Shown here: positions 31,438-41,968 of the stretch, piece by piece
Layout: every line of letters begins with the position of its first letter
Numbering within the stretch: the first letter of the stretch is position 1
Source of the DNA: Neisseriaceae bacterium
Lineage (GTDB): Bacteria; Pseudomonadota; Gammaproteobacteria; Burkholderiales; Neisseriaceae
Assembly (NCBI GenBank): GCA_017991555.1
Contig: JAGOQM010000002.1
Coordinates: forward strand, 186,001 to 250,000
Length of the DNA: 64,000 bases
Direction of reading: 5' to 3'
Position numbers and translations under genes: made by a program
Notes under the pieces: model-generated
What the model saw: only the letters and a program-made list of their open reading frames with translations
Databases searched by the model: none
Told to the model about the DNA's origin: nothing

Positions 31438-31726
31438 ATGCGTCTCTGGCCTCAAGTAAGGCCTCTTCGTGAGCAATAAAGGCCGTGATCATCGCGCGAT
31501 AGACTGCCGCCACCACCTCAGGGCTCGCCCCCAGCGCCCGCGCTTGGCTGCTGGCCCGCTCAATCACCGCGGCCGCGCGCTCGGGGGCAGGTATCGCAGC
31601 GCGATCTGCTTTAAAGCCAGCGGCCTGAGCCACATAACCTTGGCGCTCCGCCAATAATGCCACCAGCTGCTGGTCTAACGCATCGATCTGCGTGCGTACT
31701 TCATCTAATGACTGACAAACCTTCAT
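31436..31726 (-). CDS. chorismate mutase type II (AroQ/PchB-like)
   Basis: 96 residues from the ATG at 31726 behind GGAGG. All-helical AroQ fold: LDEVRTQIDALDQQLVALLAERQGYV, GFK, RAAAVIERAS, and AVYRAMITAFIAHEE. Converts chorismate to prephenate, or could be an isochorismate-pyruvate lyase of the same fold; the two cannot be separated by eye. No siderophore genes nearby, so the mutase role is favoured. Confidence 0.85.
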   Translation of the reverse strand: MKVCQSLDEVRTQIDALDQQLVALLAERQGYVAQAAGFKADRAAIPAPERAAAVIERASSQARALGASPEVVAAVYRAMITAFIAHEEALLEARDA

Positions 31727-31967
31727 ATTGACCTCCTGCATGCGCCAAACGGGCGCCATCTATTAATAATCATACAAAAAAACCTGCTAATCAAAACAAA
31801 CTCTTGCATCCATTAAGGCACATTCAAGCCAGTTCAGGTATACTCAATCTGCCTTAAGGCTGCGCCGCTACACCTCATCCATCTGCCACAAAACATCGCC
31901 ATCCAGTAATTTTTTGGCAGATACTGGCCAGCTTCTTCTTCACTTCATCAAGACAGAGTGATCATCT

Positions 31968-33371
31968 ATGCAAAACTACGTCGCGCCCGTTATTTCGGCC
32001 CAAATCAAAAAAATATTGCCCATTATTGTGGCCTCTGCCATTTTTATGCAGATGTTAGACGCCACCATTTTGAATACCGCCCTGCCGTCTATGGCCAGGG
32101 ATTTAAATGAGTCGCCGCTGAACATGCAGTCGGCCATCATCAGTTACGCCTTAACCGTCGCCTTGCTGATCCCAGTGAGCGGCTACTTTGCCGACCGCTA
32201 CGGCACCAAAAAAACCTTTATGGTGGCCGTGGTGCTGTTTTGTATTGGCTCGCTGCTGTGTGCGCTGTCGCCCACGCTGTCGACCTTGGTGTTTTCTCGG
32301 GTGATTCAGGGCGTGGGTGGCGCCATGATGACGCCGATTGCCCGACTCACGCTGATCAAAGCCTATGACCGATCTGAATTTTTATCGGTCATCAACTACG
32401 CCACTATGCCGGCGCTGATTGGCCCCATTATTGGGCCGTTAGTCGGCGGCTATCTGGTTGAAGTGGCCAGCTGGCACTGGGTGTTTTTAATCAATCTGCC
32501 GATTGGCATTTTGGGCCTCATCAGCGCCTATAAGTACATGCCCGACTTTAGGGAGCCAGAAGTGCACATGGACTTTTTAGGCTATGCGCTATTTGGCTCG
32601 GCGGTGGTGTTACTGTCACTCGGATTAGAATTTGCTGGCCAAGGGTCGGGCTTGCCGTTCTCGATCACGGTGATGGCCATTGGCCTCGGCCTGCTGGCTG
32701 GCTATGTCCGCTATGCCGAACGCACGCCCAGCCCTTTGTTTTCCATGGACCTATTTAAAATTCGCACCTTCCGCCTCGGCATCTGGGGCAACCTAGTGAC
32801 CCGCGTCGGCATCAGCGCCATGCCCCTGCTGCTGCCGCTGCTGTTGCAGGTGGCCTTTTTGAATTCCGCCAGCACCGCGGGTTGGATGCTGGCCCCTATG
32901 GCCATCGCGGCGCTGTTAATCAAACCATTTATCAAACCGCTGTTAACCCGCTACAGCTACCGTAAGGTTCTGGTGGGCAACACCCTATTTATTGGCTTCA
33001 TGTCGATCTTACTGGCCTTACCCACGGCAGAAACACCCTTGTATTACCTCATTCCGTTGCTGTTCGTCATGGGCGCATCTAACTCGATTCAGTTTACCGC
33101 CATGAACACGATCTCGTTGTCCAACCTTAGGCCCCATCAGGCCAGCAGTGGCAATAGCCTCGTGGCTGTAAATCAACAACTGTCCATCGGTTTTGGCATT
33201 GCCATTGGCGCGGCCTGCCTGCGCTTTTTTGATGAGCAAACCTGGGTGGGCGACACCCACACGGCCTTTAGAATCACCTTTGTGATTTTGGGCCTCGCCA
33301 CCATGGCCTCGAGCCTGGTGTTTAGTCGCCTGCATGAAAAAGACGGCGACAATCTGGCCCAAAAACATTAG
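31968..33371 (+). CDS. DHA2-type MFS multidrug efflux transporter
   Basis: 467 residues, 14 hydrophobic segments. Motif A (GYFADRYGTKKTF), motif C-like GPIIGPLVGGYLVEV, and LDATILNTALPSMARDL at the first helix mark the EmrB/QacA branch, closest in pattern to MdtD. Proton-driven export of drugs or metabolites across the inner membrane. No membrane-fusion partner is adjacent. Its end overlaps the convergent next gene by four bases. Confidence 0.9.
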   Translation: MQNYVAPVISAQIKKILPIIVASAIFMQMLDATILNTALPSMARDLNESPLNMQSAIISYALTVALLIPVSGYFADRYGTKKTFMVAVVLFCIGSLLCALSPTLSTLVFSRVIQGVGGAMMTPIARLTLIKAYDRSEFLSVINYATMPALIGPIIGPLVGGYLVEVASWHWVFLINLPIGILGLISAYKYMPDFREPEVHMDFLGYALFGSAVVLLSLGLEFAGQGSGLPFSITVMAIGLGLLAGYVRYAERTPSPLFSMDLFKIRTFRLGIWGNLVTRVGISAMPLLLPLLLQVAFLNSASTAGWMLAPMAIAALLIKPFIKPLLTRYSYRKVLVGNTLFIGFMSILLALPTAETPLYYLIPLLFVMGASNSIQFTAMNTISLSNLRPHQASSGNSLVAVNQQLSIGFGIAIGAACLRFFDEQTWVGDTHTAFRITFVILGLATMASSLVFSRLHEKDGDNLAQKH

Positions 33372-33886
33372 GCCAAGCGATTCAGCTGACGCAGCAACAG
33401 GCTGTTTTGCACCAGCCCCAAGTCTATCTGGGTGTCGCTCAAGGCCGGCGTTTCCATAATCAAGGTTTGATCCGGTCGGCCGGCGTGGAGGCTAAGCTTG
33501 CCTTGCGCCGCCTTAAAGGCCAGCCCATGTTTTTGCGCAAAGGCCTGCGCGCGCTGATTGGCCAGAGCCAACATTGGCAACAGGGTCACGTCCAAGAAAA
33601 AACGACGTGCTTGCAACACCAAAATACGGGCGGCAAACCAATCGGCCTCTTCAGTGAAACGCTCGGGACTGCTTTGGCTAAAATCATGTCGTTCGGCCGC
33701 CAATAGGCAGGCCACGAGGCGAACGTTCGGCAGCAACGCCTCACTCACCTTCGGCAAAGCCATGATGCTGGGCGGCATGCTGATGGGCGCAGCGGCGTCC
33801 CCATCGACAATCAGGTGCCAGGCATGGACGGCCTGAAGTTCAGGTTGGTGGGCAGATTGATGAAGCTGTTTGACACTGGCAAGCAT
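33368..33886 (-). CDS. conserved-looking protein of unknown function
   Basis: 172 residues, not recognised. Ala/Leu-rich, helical, without signal peptide or TM. Segments HAWHLIVDGDAAAPISMPPSI and RFTEEADWFAARILVLQARRFFLDV suggest a small soluble domain. Codon use matches the host. Tail-to-tail with the efflux gene and followed upstream by a bidirectional terminator region. Confidence 0.6.
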   Translation of the reverse strand: MLASVKQLHQSAHQPELQAVHAWHLIVDGDAAAPISMPPSIMALPKVSEALLPNVRLVACLLAAERHDFSQSSPERFTEEADWFAARILVLQARRFFLDVTLLPMLALANQRAQAFAQKHGLAFKAAQGKLSLHAGRPDQTLIMETPALSDTQIDLGLVQNSLLLRQLNRLA

Positions 33887-33952
33887 GACTTAGTCCTTTT
33901 TAGTGGCTCGTACCGCAACTATTTAGGCGCCTGCTCTGATCAATGACCATCA

Positions 33953-33986
33953 AAAAAGCCGCCCATTCGTGAGGCGGCTTTTTTGT
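33953..33986. terminator. bidirectional terminator hairpin
   Basis: AAAAAAGCCGCC CATTCGTGA GGCGGCTTTTTTG (33953-33985). The only genes nearby start away from it, so which transcript it serves is unclear. Confidence 0.6.
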
Positions 33987-34149
33987 GTATTCGTTTAGAA
34001 ACTAGTTCATTTTCGCTATGCACACATTAGGCCCGCCTTCGAGGTGCGGTACCAATATGAAAAAGAGAAAGTGAAATTAGTTTGGGTATTCATGGCTTTT
34101 AGATTAAACATTGCATTCAGGGTTGTCAAGACCCAAACAGGCTTTTTGC

Positions 34150-34758
34150 CTATTCGGCCCATTTTTTCATGAGCTGATGAGGAATGTTGAGCTGGTCTAA
34201 AATGCGCGCCACCACAAAGTCAACCAGATCTTCAATGCTTTTCGGATGATGGTAAAACCCTGGTGACGGCGGCAAAATACACACGCCGGCATCGGCCAAC
34301 GCCAACATGTTGCGTAGGTGAATGCTGGACAGCGGGGTTTCGCGCGGCACAATAATCAAGGGCCGCCCTTCTTTAATCGACACGTCGGCCGCGCGCTCAA
34401 TCAAATTGTCGGATAACCCTTGCGCAATGGCCGCCATGGTCCCGACCGTCGCCGGACACACCACCATGGCGTCGGCGGGATTGGTGCCCGAGGCCACTGG
34501 GGCAAACCATTCTTCTTTGCCAAATACGTCTAACTGCTCGGCCGCCACCCCGAACTTTTCGCGCAGCATTTCGGCGCAGGCTTTAGGGGATGAAGGCAAG
34601 GTCAAGCCCATTTCTTGCTTGGCCACAATTTGGGCGGCCTGCGAGTACAGCACCCAGACGCGCTTGTCAGCCGCCAGAAGGCTCTCGATCAAACGGATGC
34701 CATAAGGCATGCCAGAAGCCCCTGTTAGTGCCACACAGACGGTATTAATTGGTCTCAT
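34150..34758 (-). CDS. ubiX: flavin prenyltransferase UbiX
   Basis: 202 residues from the ATG at 34758 behind GAGGG. VALTGASGMPYGIRL (FMN-binding), VASGTNPADAMVVCPATVGT, NLIERAADVSIKEGRPLIIVPRE, and SPGFYHHPKS. Makes prenylated FMN for the UbiD decarboxylase of ubiquinone synthesis. Single gene here; ubiD is not in the window. Confidence 0.95.
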   Translation of the reverse strand: MRPINTVCVALTGASGMPYGIRLIESLLAADKRVWVLYSQAAQIVAKQEMGLTLPSSPKACAEMLREKFGVAAEQLDVFGKEEWFAPVASGTNPADAMVVCPATVGTMAAIAQGLSDNLIERAADVSIKEGRPLIIVPRETPLSSIHLRNMLALADAGVCILPPSPGFYHHPKSIEDLVDFVVARILDQLNIPHQLMKKWAE

Positions 34759-35028
34759 TGCCCTCATGACGTCGATCATCCATTCGCTTATTGTTCAATA
34801 GCGCCATTATAAAACACTCCGCCATTAAAATCTGCTTTTGTCTGCCCGGCGACCGCCCCCTCGACATTAAAAGCATGGCCATACCCTTGCCTGCCTCAAA
34901 CAGGTGCTTTATTCTTAAATACACATGCAACCATTTGCCTGATTCATACTCTATCTACGATGCATGCTGGATCCCCTCCAGCCTTAAATACCGTAGCGCC
35001 ACGCTCAATACCCTAAAAAGGAGGACTC

Positions 35029-35466
35029 GTGCGACTGTCTTTACCGCTCATACTGGCCGGCAGCCTATTGTTAGGCGCCTGCACCGTGCCCAATGCCCCA
35101 GCAACCCATACGGCATCCCCCAATAGCCCCGCTGCGGTCGTCAAACCCGTCATTCGCAGTAATGCACTGCCGCTGCGCACCGACGCACCGGACCAAACCT
35201 ACACCGCCAATCGCGCCTCTGCCGACGTCATGCTCTGCCTGCAAGCGCAAATTAAAACCTCGTTCAGGCTACCAGAAGCGTTTATTGGCCAGCACAGCTA
35301 TGATCATCAGGCTTATTCGGTTGGCCTCATGAACCCCATTAGCCAACGCATGGGCATCACCCTAGACGTGACCCGCAATACGCCCGCTTCCAGCACCATC
35401 AAACTGTACGCCAACGGTTCTGAGCTCTCGCGCGCTTGGCAAAACCTACCCAAAAAATGCCTTTAG
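35029..35466 (+). CDS. small lipoprotein, unknown
   Basis: 145 residues from a GTG at 35029 with a strong AAAAAGGAGG upstream. Signal SLPLILAGSLLLGAC with Cys18. The mature part has a Pro/Ala-rich linker and a domain with two Cys (VMLCLQAQ and the terminal KKCL) that may pair. Not recognised. Monocistronic. Confidence 0.75.
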   Translation: MRLSLPLILAGSLLLGACTVPNAPATHTASPNSPAAVVKPVIRSNALPLRTDAPDQTYTANRASADVMLCLQAQIKTSFRLPEAFIGQHSYDHQAYSVGLMNPISQRMGITLDVTRNTPASSTIKLYANGSELSRAWQNLPKKCL

Positions 35467-35660
35467 CATCCACAAAATAGACGCCGATTAGGCCATTCGG
35501 GCAGTCTTTTAAATAAAACAGCTGACAACCACGCTGCTTTTGTGGGAAAATCTATGTATTATTAAATCTAGGCACAGCCAATGAATATTGATTGTGCCTT
35601 CATTTTGTATCAATTTTAGATCAAACAAGTAAAACGCTTGTTGCCAAGGATGTCACCCAA

Positions 35661-36140
35661 ATGAGTACAGAAACTTCTCTCGGTGCCGCGCTTAAGGCCG
35701 CTGTGCAAACCATGAGTAAAAAGAAGCAAACAGAAATGATTGCTGATTATGTCTACAAGAAATATGATGTATTTAGTCGTTTCAAGCCTTTGGCCATCGG
35801 CATTGATAAAGACTTGATTGAAACCTTGTCTCAATTCGACAATGTATTGGTCTCTCGCGTATTGGCCAACCACTGCCGTCGTCCCCGCTACATTAAATCA
35901 CTGGCCCGCGGTGGCAAACGTTTTGACTTAAATGGCCGCTTTAAAGGTGAAGTGACCGCTGAAGAGCAAGAAATTGCCAAAGCCCATCCGTGCATGCAGT
36001 CTGAAGCCCCTAAGGCCGATGCCGCTGAAACCGCACCAGAAGTTGCCGTTATGGATGTTGAAGCCGCCGTTGAAGTGCCAGCCGTCGCTGAGCCTGAAGC
36101 CAACGCAACAGCAGAAACTGAAGCAACCGCTAAAGAGTAA
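35661..36140 (+). CDS. proQ: ProQ/FinO RNA chaperone (Neisserial type)
   Basis: 159 residues from the ATG at 35661 (MSTETSLGAALKAAVQTMSK), with AAGGA ten bases upstream. The FinO domain is complete: KYDVFSRFKPLAIGIDKDLI, VLANHCRRPRYIKSLARGGKRFDLNG. A Glu/Ala-rich tail follows. Global small-RNA and mRNA 3'-end binding protein. Its near identity in plan to the minimal Neisseria ProQ is the best taxonomic clue in the window. It could act on the small RNAs proposed at 26.6 and 27.8 kb. Confidence 0.93.
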   Translation: MSTETSLGAALKAAVQTMSKKKQTEMIADYVYKKYDVFSRFKPLAIGIDKDLIETLSQFDNVLVSRVLANHCRRPRYIKSLARGGKRFDLNGRFKGEVTAEEQEIAKAHPCMQSEAPKADAAETAPEVAVMDVEAAVEVPAVAEPEANATAETEATAKE

Positions 36141-36271
36141 GCCTTACCGAACCATCAAGCCATCTATCCACAGATGGCTTTTTGTTTGGCCTCTTACCAT
36201 GCCGACGCAATAAAAAACCGCTGCCAGCGCCCACAGGCGCCGCAACGGCCTTATTGATCCCGGCAGGCGGG

Positions 36272-38302
36272 TTACGGTTCGCGCACTAAGTGCAAGAATT
36301 GAATGTGACGCTCATACTGATTCAGAATGTCGTTAATCACCTGCTCCTGCGTGTAACCCAGCAAGTCATAGTCCAGACTCCCCTCGCGCAAGTGCACTTC
36401 GGCACGATAGTAGAGGTCTTTTTGCTCCGACTTATGCGGCACCCGCAGCGCATAGGAAGGCTTACTGTAGCCAGTAATGATGACCTTATATTCAAAGTCC
36501 ATCTCATCCCCCATGCCAATCACCAGATCAATTTCATCATAACCATCGGCAGCCGTGACCATTGCGGCCAGATTTTTTTGCGCCATGGCATCAGACACCT
36601 GCTCGAAGGCAGGATAAACTGTGTGCTTCATGAAGTTTTTCACCGTATTACGGCTCGGATAGTGCAACACCCTCGACAAGCGTGAGCGCCAGTTAGCCGT
36701 GGGCGCCAAAACGTCGTCATCGGTTTGCATCGGTGGCAAAATGTAGCCTTGGCTGCGACGCTTTTGTGACTCTAGCTGTAAGGCGCTGTGCAAGCCTTTC
36801 ATCAACAACAAGAGCAGCAGCGAGAACGGCAACGACATCAGCACCACCGCCGCCTTAAGCGCATCAACGCTACCGGCCACCAGCAGGCCTAAAGTGGTTA
36901 AGGCGATGACCGCCCCCCAAAATACCCGCAGCCATTTAGGGCCATCTTCATTGTCGCCCGCGTCTTCACAAGTGAGGTTCGACAGCACCACGGTGCTCGA
37001 ATCGCCCGAGGTAATAAAAAACACAAAACCAATGACCACGAACATGCCCACCAAAAACTGGGTATAAGGATACGCCTCAAGCAAATGAAAAAACGCGGCG
37101 GCTGGTTCGGCAACGGCCAGGCTGGTCAAAGACACAAAGCCATGATTCATCACTTGCTCAATCGCGCTGTTCCCAAAAATAGACAGCCACGCCAGCGTAA
37201 AGCCTAGGGGGATAAACAGCACCCCGATCACGAATTCACGAATGGTACGACCGCGAGAAATACGGGCAATGAACATGCCTACAAATGGCGACCACGAAAT
37301 CCACCAGGCCCAATAGAAAATGGTCCAGTCGGCAATCCAGTTGCTGGGTTTTTGATGCGCATACAAATCAAAACTTTTGGGCACCACAATGGCCAAGTAA
37401 TCCCCTAAGTTTTGCACCATCAGGTTAAGCAGGCGCAGTGTGGGGCCGGCAAACAAAATAAACAATAGAAACGCACAGGCCAATAAAATATTGACGTTGG
37501 AGAGGTATTTAATCCCTTTTTCCACCCCTGACACCGCGGCGATAACCGCCAGCGACATCATGATGGTCACCAATATCGTCTGTACCAGCGGCGTGCTGGG
37601 CAAGCCAAACAAATAGGTTAAGCCCGAATTGATGTACAACACCCCGAAGCCCATGTCGGTAGACAAGCCCACCACCGTCGCCAAAATGGCAAAGACTTCC
37701 ACCCCATGACCAATCGGCCCATAGATTCGGTTGCCAATGAGCGGATACAGGCCGGAGCGCATGGTTAAGGGCAAACGATGACGATAAGAGAAATAAGCCA
37801 GCACCATACCCACCAAGGCAAAGACGGACCAGCCGTGCAGCCCCCAATGTAGAAACACCGTTTGCATGGCCAGCTTGGCCGCCTCATTTTGACTGCCAAC
37901 GGGGCTTTGGGGCTCAATAAAATGTGTGAGCGGCTCTGACACACTAAAAAACAGCAGCGTAATGCCGATGCCAGCAGAAAACAGCATGCCAGCCCAAGAG
38001 AAATAGCTAAACTCAGGCTTGTCATGGTCGGCGCCCAAGCGCACGGCGCCAAACTTCGACACCGCAATGCCAACCACAAACGCTAAGTACAACGACACCA
38101 CCAATAAATAATACCAGCCAACGGTTTTTGAAGCCCAGGCTTGGGCATCCATAAACCACTGGCCGCTGGCGGCTGGAAATAAAATAACAATGAGGTCAAA
38201 TAACAAGATGAGCGCTGCCGACACAATCAAGACAGGCTTGCTGATGCGCATACTCGAAGCAGGCGCACCAGACGGTTCAGATGACGCAATGGGTTCTGAC
38301 AA
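36272..38302 (-). CDS. betT: high-affinity choline transporter BetT (BCCT family)
   Basis: 676 residues from a TTG at 38302, chosen because AAAAAGGAG stands seven bases upstream and the length then equals E. coli BetT (677). Twelve transmembrane segments; the BCCT signature FYWAWWISWSPFVGMFIARI and the long cytoplasmic C-terminal domain (from about 510) that senses osmotic strength in BetT. Proton- or sodium-driven choline uptake. Divergent from betB-betA, which oxidise the choline to glycine betaine. Confidence 0.94.
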   Translation of the reverse strand: MSEPIASSEPSGAPASSMRISKPVLIVSAALILLFDLIVILFPAASGQWFMDAQAWASKTVGWYYLLVVSLYLAFVVGIAVSKFGAVRLGADHDKPEFSYFSWAGMLFSAGIGITLLFFSVSEPLTHFIEPQSPVGSQNEAAKLAMQTVFLHWGLHGWSVFALVGMVLAYFSYRHRLPLTMRSGLYPLIGNRIYGPIGHGVEVFAILATVVGLSTDMGFGVLYINSGLTYLFGLPSTPLVQTILVTIMMSLAVIAAVSGVEKGIKYLSNVNILLACAFLLFILFAGPTLRLLNLMVQNLGDYLAIVVPKSFDLYAHQKPSNWIADWTIFYWAWWISWSPFVGMFIARISRGRTIREFVIGVLFIPLGFTLAWLSIFGNSAIEQVMNHGFVSLTSLAVAEPAAAFFHLLEAYPYTQFLVGMFVVIGFVFFITSGDSSTVVLSNLTCEDAGDNEDGPKWLRVFWGAVIALTTLGLLVAGSVDALKAAVVLMSLPFSLLLLLLMKGLHSALQLESQKRRSQGYILPPMQTDDDVLAPTANWRSRLSRVLHYPSRNTVKNFMKHTVYPAFEQVSDAMAQKNLAAMVTAADGYDEIDLVIGMGDEMDFEYKVIITGYSKPSYALRVPHKSEQKDLYYRAEVHLREGSLDYDLLGYTQEQVINDILNQYERHIQFLHLVREP

Positions 38303-38626
38303 AATGGCTCCTTTTTCAGACCGGAATGGTATAACGAGGTCAAGTGGCGACATTTTAGGGTAAAGCCATCGAGCGCCGCTGGCAAGCCCATTCGACCCAA
38401 TCAATCATGTATTAAATGTTAAAATATGTCGAATTTGTTATATTTCAGTTCGATTAAAGGCGTATTCTTAGCGGATAAAGCCCACCAATTCACGCGAATA
38501 TTTGCCATTTCACGCTGAACTTGTTATAAATAATAATCACTCATATTCGTTCAGGCACCACTAAACCCTGATCGTCACATTGACACACGTCATATCCACA
38601 CACAATCGATTCAAAGGACACGCCCC
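38303..38626. promoter_or_regulatory. divergent betT/betBA control region
   Basis: 324 bases, AT-rich. Contains an imperfect inverted repeat TCGAA...TTCGA (about 38429-38454) and TTATAAATAATAAT near 38522. No betI gene lies here or elsewhere in the window, so the usual local repressor is missing. Confidence 0.45.
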
Positions 38627-40096
38627 ATGACTCAAGCGATGACAGTCGGACAATTCATCAACGGCACCGAAGTTTTTAATGACCAAGCCACGACGTTCCA
38701 AAGCATCAACCCGGCCACTGGCGCCGTCCTCGCCACCATCCAGCAAGCCTCTGCCGAGCAAATAGAAGCCGCCATTGCCGGCGCCGCAGAAGCCCAAAAA
38801 ATCTGGGCCGCCTATGCGCCAGCCCAACGCAGTGAAATCATGCTCAAAGCAGTCGCCTTGTTACGCGAACGCAACGACGAACTGGCCCACCTAGAAACCC
38901 TAGACACCGGCAAGCCCATTGCCGAAACCAGCAGCGTCGACATCGCCACCGGCGCAGACGTTCTGGCCTATTACGCTGGCCTAGCCTGTGCCATTGAAGG
39001 CACTCAAGCACCGCTACGAGAAGGGTCGTTTTTCTACACCCGCCGTGAGCCCTTAGGCGTGGTGGCCGGCATTGGCGCGTGGAACTACCCCATTCAAATT
39101 GCCATGTGGAAGTCTGCCCCTGCCTTAGTAGCGGGCAACGCCATGGTGTTTAAGCCCAGTGAAGTGACCCCCTTAACCGCCATGAAGCTGGCCCAAATTT
39201 ATCTTGAAGCCGGCATGCCGGCAGGCCTATTCAACGTGGTGCAAGGCAACCACGTGGTTGGCAGCGCGCTGGCCGAACACCCTGCCATTGCCAAACTATC
39301 CTTTACCGGCAGCGTCCCCACGGGCAAGAAAGTCATGGCCGCTGGCGCCAATTCGTCGCTCAAAGACGTCACCATGGAGTTGGGCGGTAAGTCTCCGCTG
39401 ATTATTTTTGCCGACGCCGACTTAGACCGTGCCGCCGACATTGCCATGATGGCCAACTTTTACAGTTCTGGCCAAGTCTGCACCAACGGCACCCGTGTGT
39501 TTGTACATGAATCAGTGATGAATGCCTTTGAGCAAAAGCTGTCGCAACGCATCGACAACATCCGCATGGGCGACCCTCTAGACCCAGACACCAACTTTGG
39601 TCCCGTGGTCAACAAGGCCCAGCTAGACAAAGTATTAAGCTACATTGAGGCGGGAAAAAAAGACGGCGCCATTTGTTTTGCCGGCGGCTATCACAACACC
39701 AAAGGCGAACTAGCCAATGGCTATTACGTAGCGCCCACCATCTTTACCCAATGCGCCGACTACATGAGCATCGTCACCGACGAAATTTTTGGGCCAGTCA
39801 TGAGTGTGTTAAGCTTTAATGATGAAAAAGAAGTCATTACCCGTGCCAACGCCACCGAATACGGCCTAGCCGCTGGCGTGGTCACGCAAGACCTAGCCCG
39901 CGCTCACCGCGTCATCCATCAAATTCAAGCAGGGATTTGCTGGGTCAACACCTGGGGCGAATCGGCACCGCAAATGCCGGTAGGCGGTTATAAGGCCTCG
40001 GGCATCGGCCGTGAGAATGGTTTGGAAACCTTGCACCACTACACCCAAACCAAGTCCATCCAAATTGAGTTAGACCCTTTCGTTTCTGTGTTTTAA
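38627..40096 (+). CDS. betB: betaine aldehyde dehydrogenase
   Basis: 489 residues. ALDH active site: Glu251 in TMELGGKSP and Cys285 in [13 protein letters not shown] site [17 protein letters not shown] and [12 protein letters not shown]-terminal [20 protein letters not shown] typical of BetB. Oxidises betaine aldehyde to glycine betaine with NAD(P). First gene of betB-betA, 51 bases before betA. Confidence 0.97.
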   Translation: MTQAMTVGQFINGTEVFNDQATTFQSINPATGAVLATIQQASAEQIEAAIAGAAEAQKIWAAYAPAQRSEIMLKAVALLRERNDELAHLETLDTGKPIAETSSVDIATGADVLAYYAGLACAIEGTQAPLREGSFFYTRREPLGVVAGIGAWNYPIQIAMWKSAPALVAGNAMVFKPSEVTPLTAMKLAQIYLEAGMPAGLFNVVQGNHVVGSALAEHPAIAKLSFTGSVPTGKKVMAAGANSSLKDVTMELGGKSPLIIFADADLDRAADIAMMANFYSSGQVCTNGTRVFVHESVMNAFEQKLSQRIDNIRMGDPLDPDTNFGPVVNKAQLDKVLSYIEAGKKDGAICFAGGYHNTKGELANGYYVAPTIFTQCADYMSIVTDEIFGPVMSVLSFNDEKEVITRANATEYGLAAGVVTQDLARAHRVIHQIQAGICWVNTWGESAPQMPVGGYKASGIGRENGLETLHHYTQTKSIQIELDPFVSVF

Positions 40097-40147
40097 GCCT
40101 AGGGCCATGCCCTTGCCTCATTCACAGCAACCACACAAGGACACCCT

Positions 40148-41821
40148 ATGACAGAATTTGATTACATCATTATTGGCGCTGGCTCTGCGGGCAACGTTTT
40201 GGCCACCCGCCTCACCGAAGACCCCACGGTCAAGGTGTTATTATTAGAAGCCGGCGGCCCAGACTATCGCTTTGATTTTCGCACCCAGATGCCCGCTGCG
40301 CTGGCCTACCCGCTACAAGGCCGACGCTACAACTGGGCCTATGAGACCGACCCAGAACCCCACATGAACCATCGCCGCATGGAGTGCGGCCGCGGTAAAG
40401 GCCTCGGCGGTTCATCCTTGATTAACGGCATGTGCTACATCCGCGGTAATGCACTGGACTACGATCACTGGGCCAAAATTGACGGCCTAGAAAACTGGAC
40501 TTACGCCGATTGCCTGCCCTACTTTAAACGCGCCGAAAGCCGCAACATTGGCGGCAACGACTACCATGGCGACAGCGGTCCCGTCAGCGTGACCACGCCT
40601 AAAAATGACAACAACCCCCTGTTCCACGCCATGATTGAAGCCGGCGTGCAAGCTGGCTACCCCGCCACCGACGACCTAAACGGCTATCAGCAAGAGGGCT
40701 TTGGCCCGATGGACCGCACCGTCACCCCCAATGGCCGTCGCGCCCACACCGCACGCGGCTACCTCGACCAGGCTCGAGACCGCCAAAACCTAACCATCAT
40801 GACCCACGCCACCACCGACCGTATTTTGTTTGAAGACAAGAAGGCCGTCGGCGTGGCCTATTTACACAGTAATGTGTATAAAAAAGCCTATGCCGCGCGC
40901 GAAGTCCTGCTGTGCGGCGGCACCATCGCTTCGCCACAGATTTTACAACGCTCGGGCGTCGGCCCTGGCGAGCTCCTGCGTGAGTTTGGCATCAAGGAAG
41001 TCATTGACCTGCCGGGGGTGGGCGCCAACCTCCAAGACCACTTAGAAATGTATTTGCAATACGAATGCATTCAGCCAGTTTCGCTCTACCCCGCCCTCAA
41101 ATGGTGGAATCAGCCCGCCATTGGCGCTGAATGGCTCTTTAAAGGCACCGGCATTGGCGCCAGCAACCAGTTTGAAGCTGGCGGTTTCATTCGTTCAGAC
41201 GAAAAGTTTGCCTGGCCCAACCTGCAATACCACTTTTTACCAGTGGCCATTAACTACAACGGCTCTAACCCGATTCAAATGCACGGTTTTCAGGCCCACG
41301 TTGGCTCGATGCGTTCGCCCAGCCGCGGCCGCATTAAGATCAAGTCATTAGACCCGAAGGCCCATCCTAGCCTGCTGTTTAACTACATGTCGCACGAACA
41401 GGATTGGGAAGAGTTCCGCGCTGGCATCCGCCTCACGCGTGAAATCATGCATCAACGGGCGCTGGACCCTTATCGTGGCCGCGAGCTTGCCCCTGGGATT
41501 AACTTTCAATCGGATGATGAACTAGACGACTTCATTCGCAACAAGGCCGAAACCGCCTACCATCCTAGCTGTAGCTGCGCCATGGGTGCCAGTACCGACC
41601 CAATGGCGGTCGTCAACGCCTACGGTCAGGTACACGGCTTAGAAGGCCTGCGGGTGGTGGATGCGTCGATCATGCCAATCATTCCCACCGGTAACCTCAA
41701 CGCCCCGACGCTGATGATGGCGGAAAAAATCGTTGACCACATCCGCAATCGACCCGCGTTGCCGCGCGATTCGGCCCCGTATTACGTGGCCAATGGCGCC
41801 CCGATCAAGGCCGTGCGCTAA
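40148..41821 (+). CDS. betA: choline dehydrogenase
   Basis: 557 residues of the GMC oxidoreductase family: FAD-binding [18 protein letters not shown] at the start, [37 protein letters not shown], and the C-terminal active-site HPSCSCAMG and [12 protein letters not shown]. Membrane-associated oxidation of choline to betaine aldehyde. Followed by a strong terminator. Confidence 0.97.
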   Translation: MTEFDYIIIGAGSAGNVLATRLTEDPTVKVLLLEAGGPDYRFDFRTQMPAALAYPLQGRRYNWAYETDPEPHMNHRRMECGRGKGLGGSSLINGMCYIRGNALDYDHWAKIDGLENWTYADCLPYFKRAESRNIGGNDYHGDSGPVSVTTPKNDNNPLFHAMIEAGVQAGYPATDDLNGYQQEGFGPMDRTVTPNGRRAHTARGYLDQARDRQNLTIMTHATTDRILFEDKKAVGVAYLHSNVYKKAYAAREVLLCGGTIASPQILQRSGVGPGELLREFGIKEVIDLPGVGANLQDHLEMYLQYECIQPVSLYPALKWWNQPAIGAEWLFKGTGIGASNQFEAGGFIRSDEKFAWPNLQYHFLPVAINYNGSNPIQMHGFQAHVGSMRSPSRGRIKIKSLDPKAHPSLLFNYMSHEQDWEEFRAGIRLTREIMHQRALDPYRGRELAPGINFQSDDELDDFIRNKAETAYHPSCSCAMGASTDPMAVVNAYGQVHGLEGLRVVDASIMPIIPTGNLNAPTLMMAEKIVDHIRNRPALPRDSAPYYVANGAPIKAVR

Positions 41822-41847
41822 GCTTCATCCCTTTAGTTTGACCCGAC

Positions 41848-41876
41848 ACGCTGCCCCATAAGGGCAGCGTGTTTTG
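41848..41876 (+). terminator. betBA terminator
   Basis: ACGCTGCCC CATAA GGGCAGCGT followed by GTTTTGTTTTT. Confidence 0.85.
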
Positions 41877-41968
41877 TTTTTAAAAATGATTGAGTGCCGA
41901 TCAGCACAAGTATTTTTGGGTAAAATGGCTTATATTAGTTGAAGATCATTAAAACCAGAGGAATCAGG

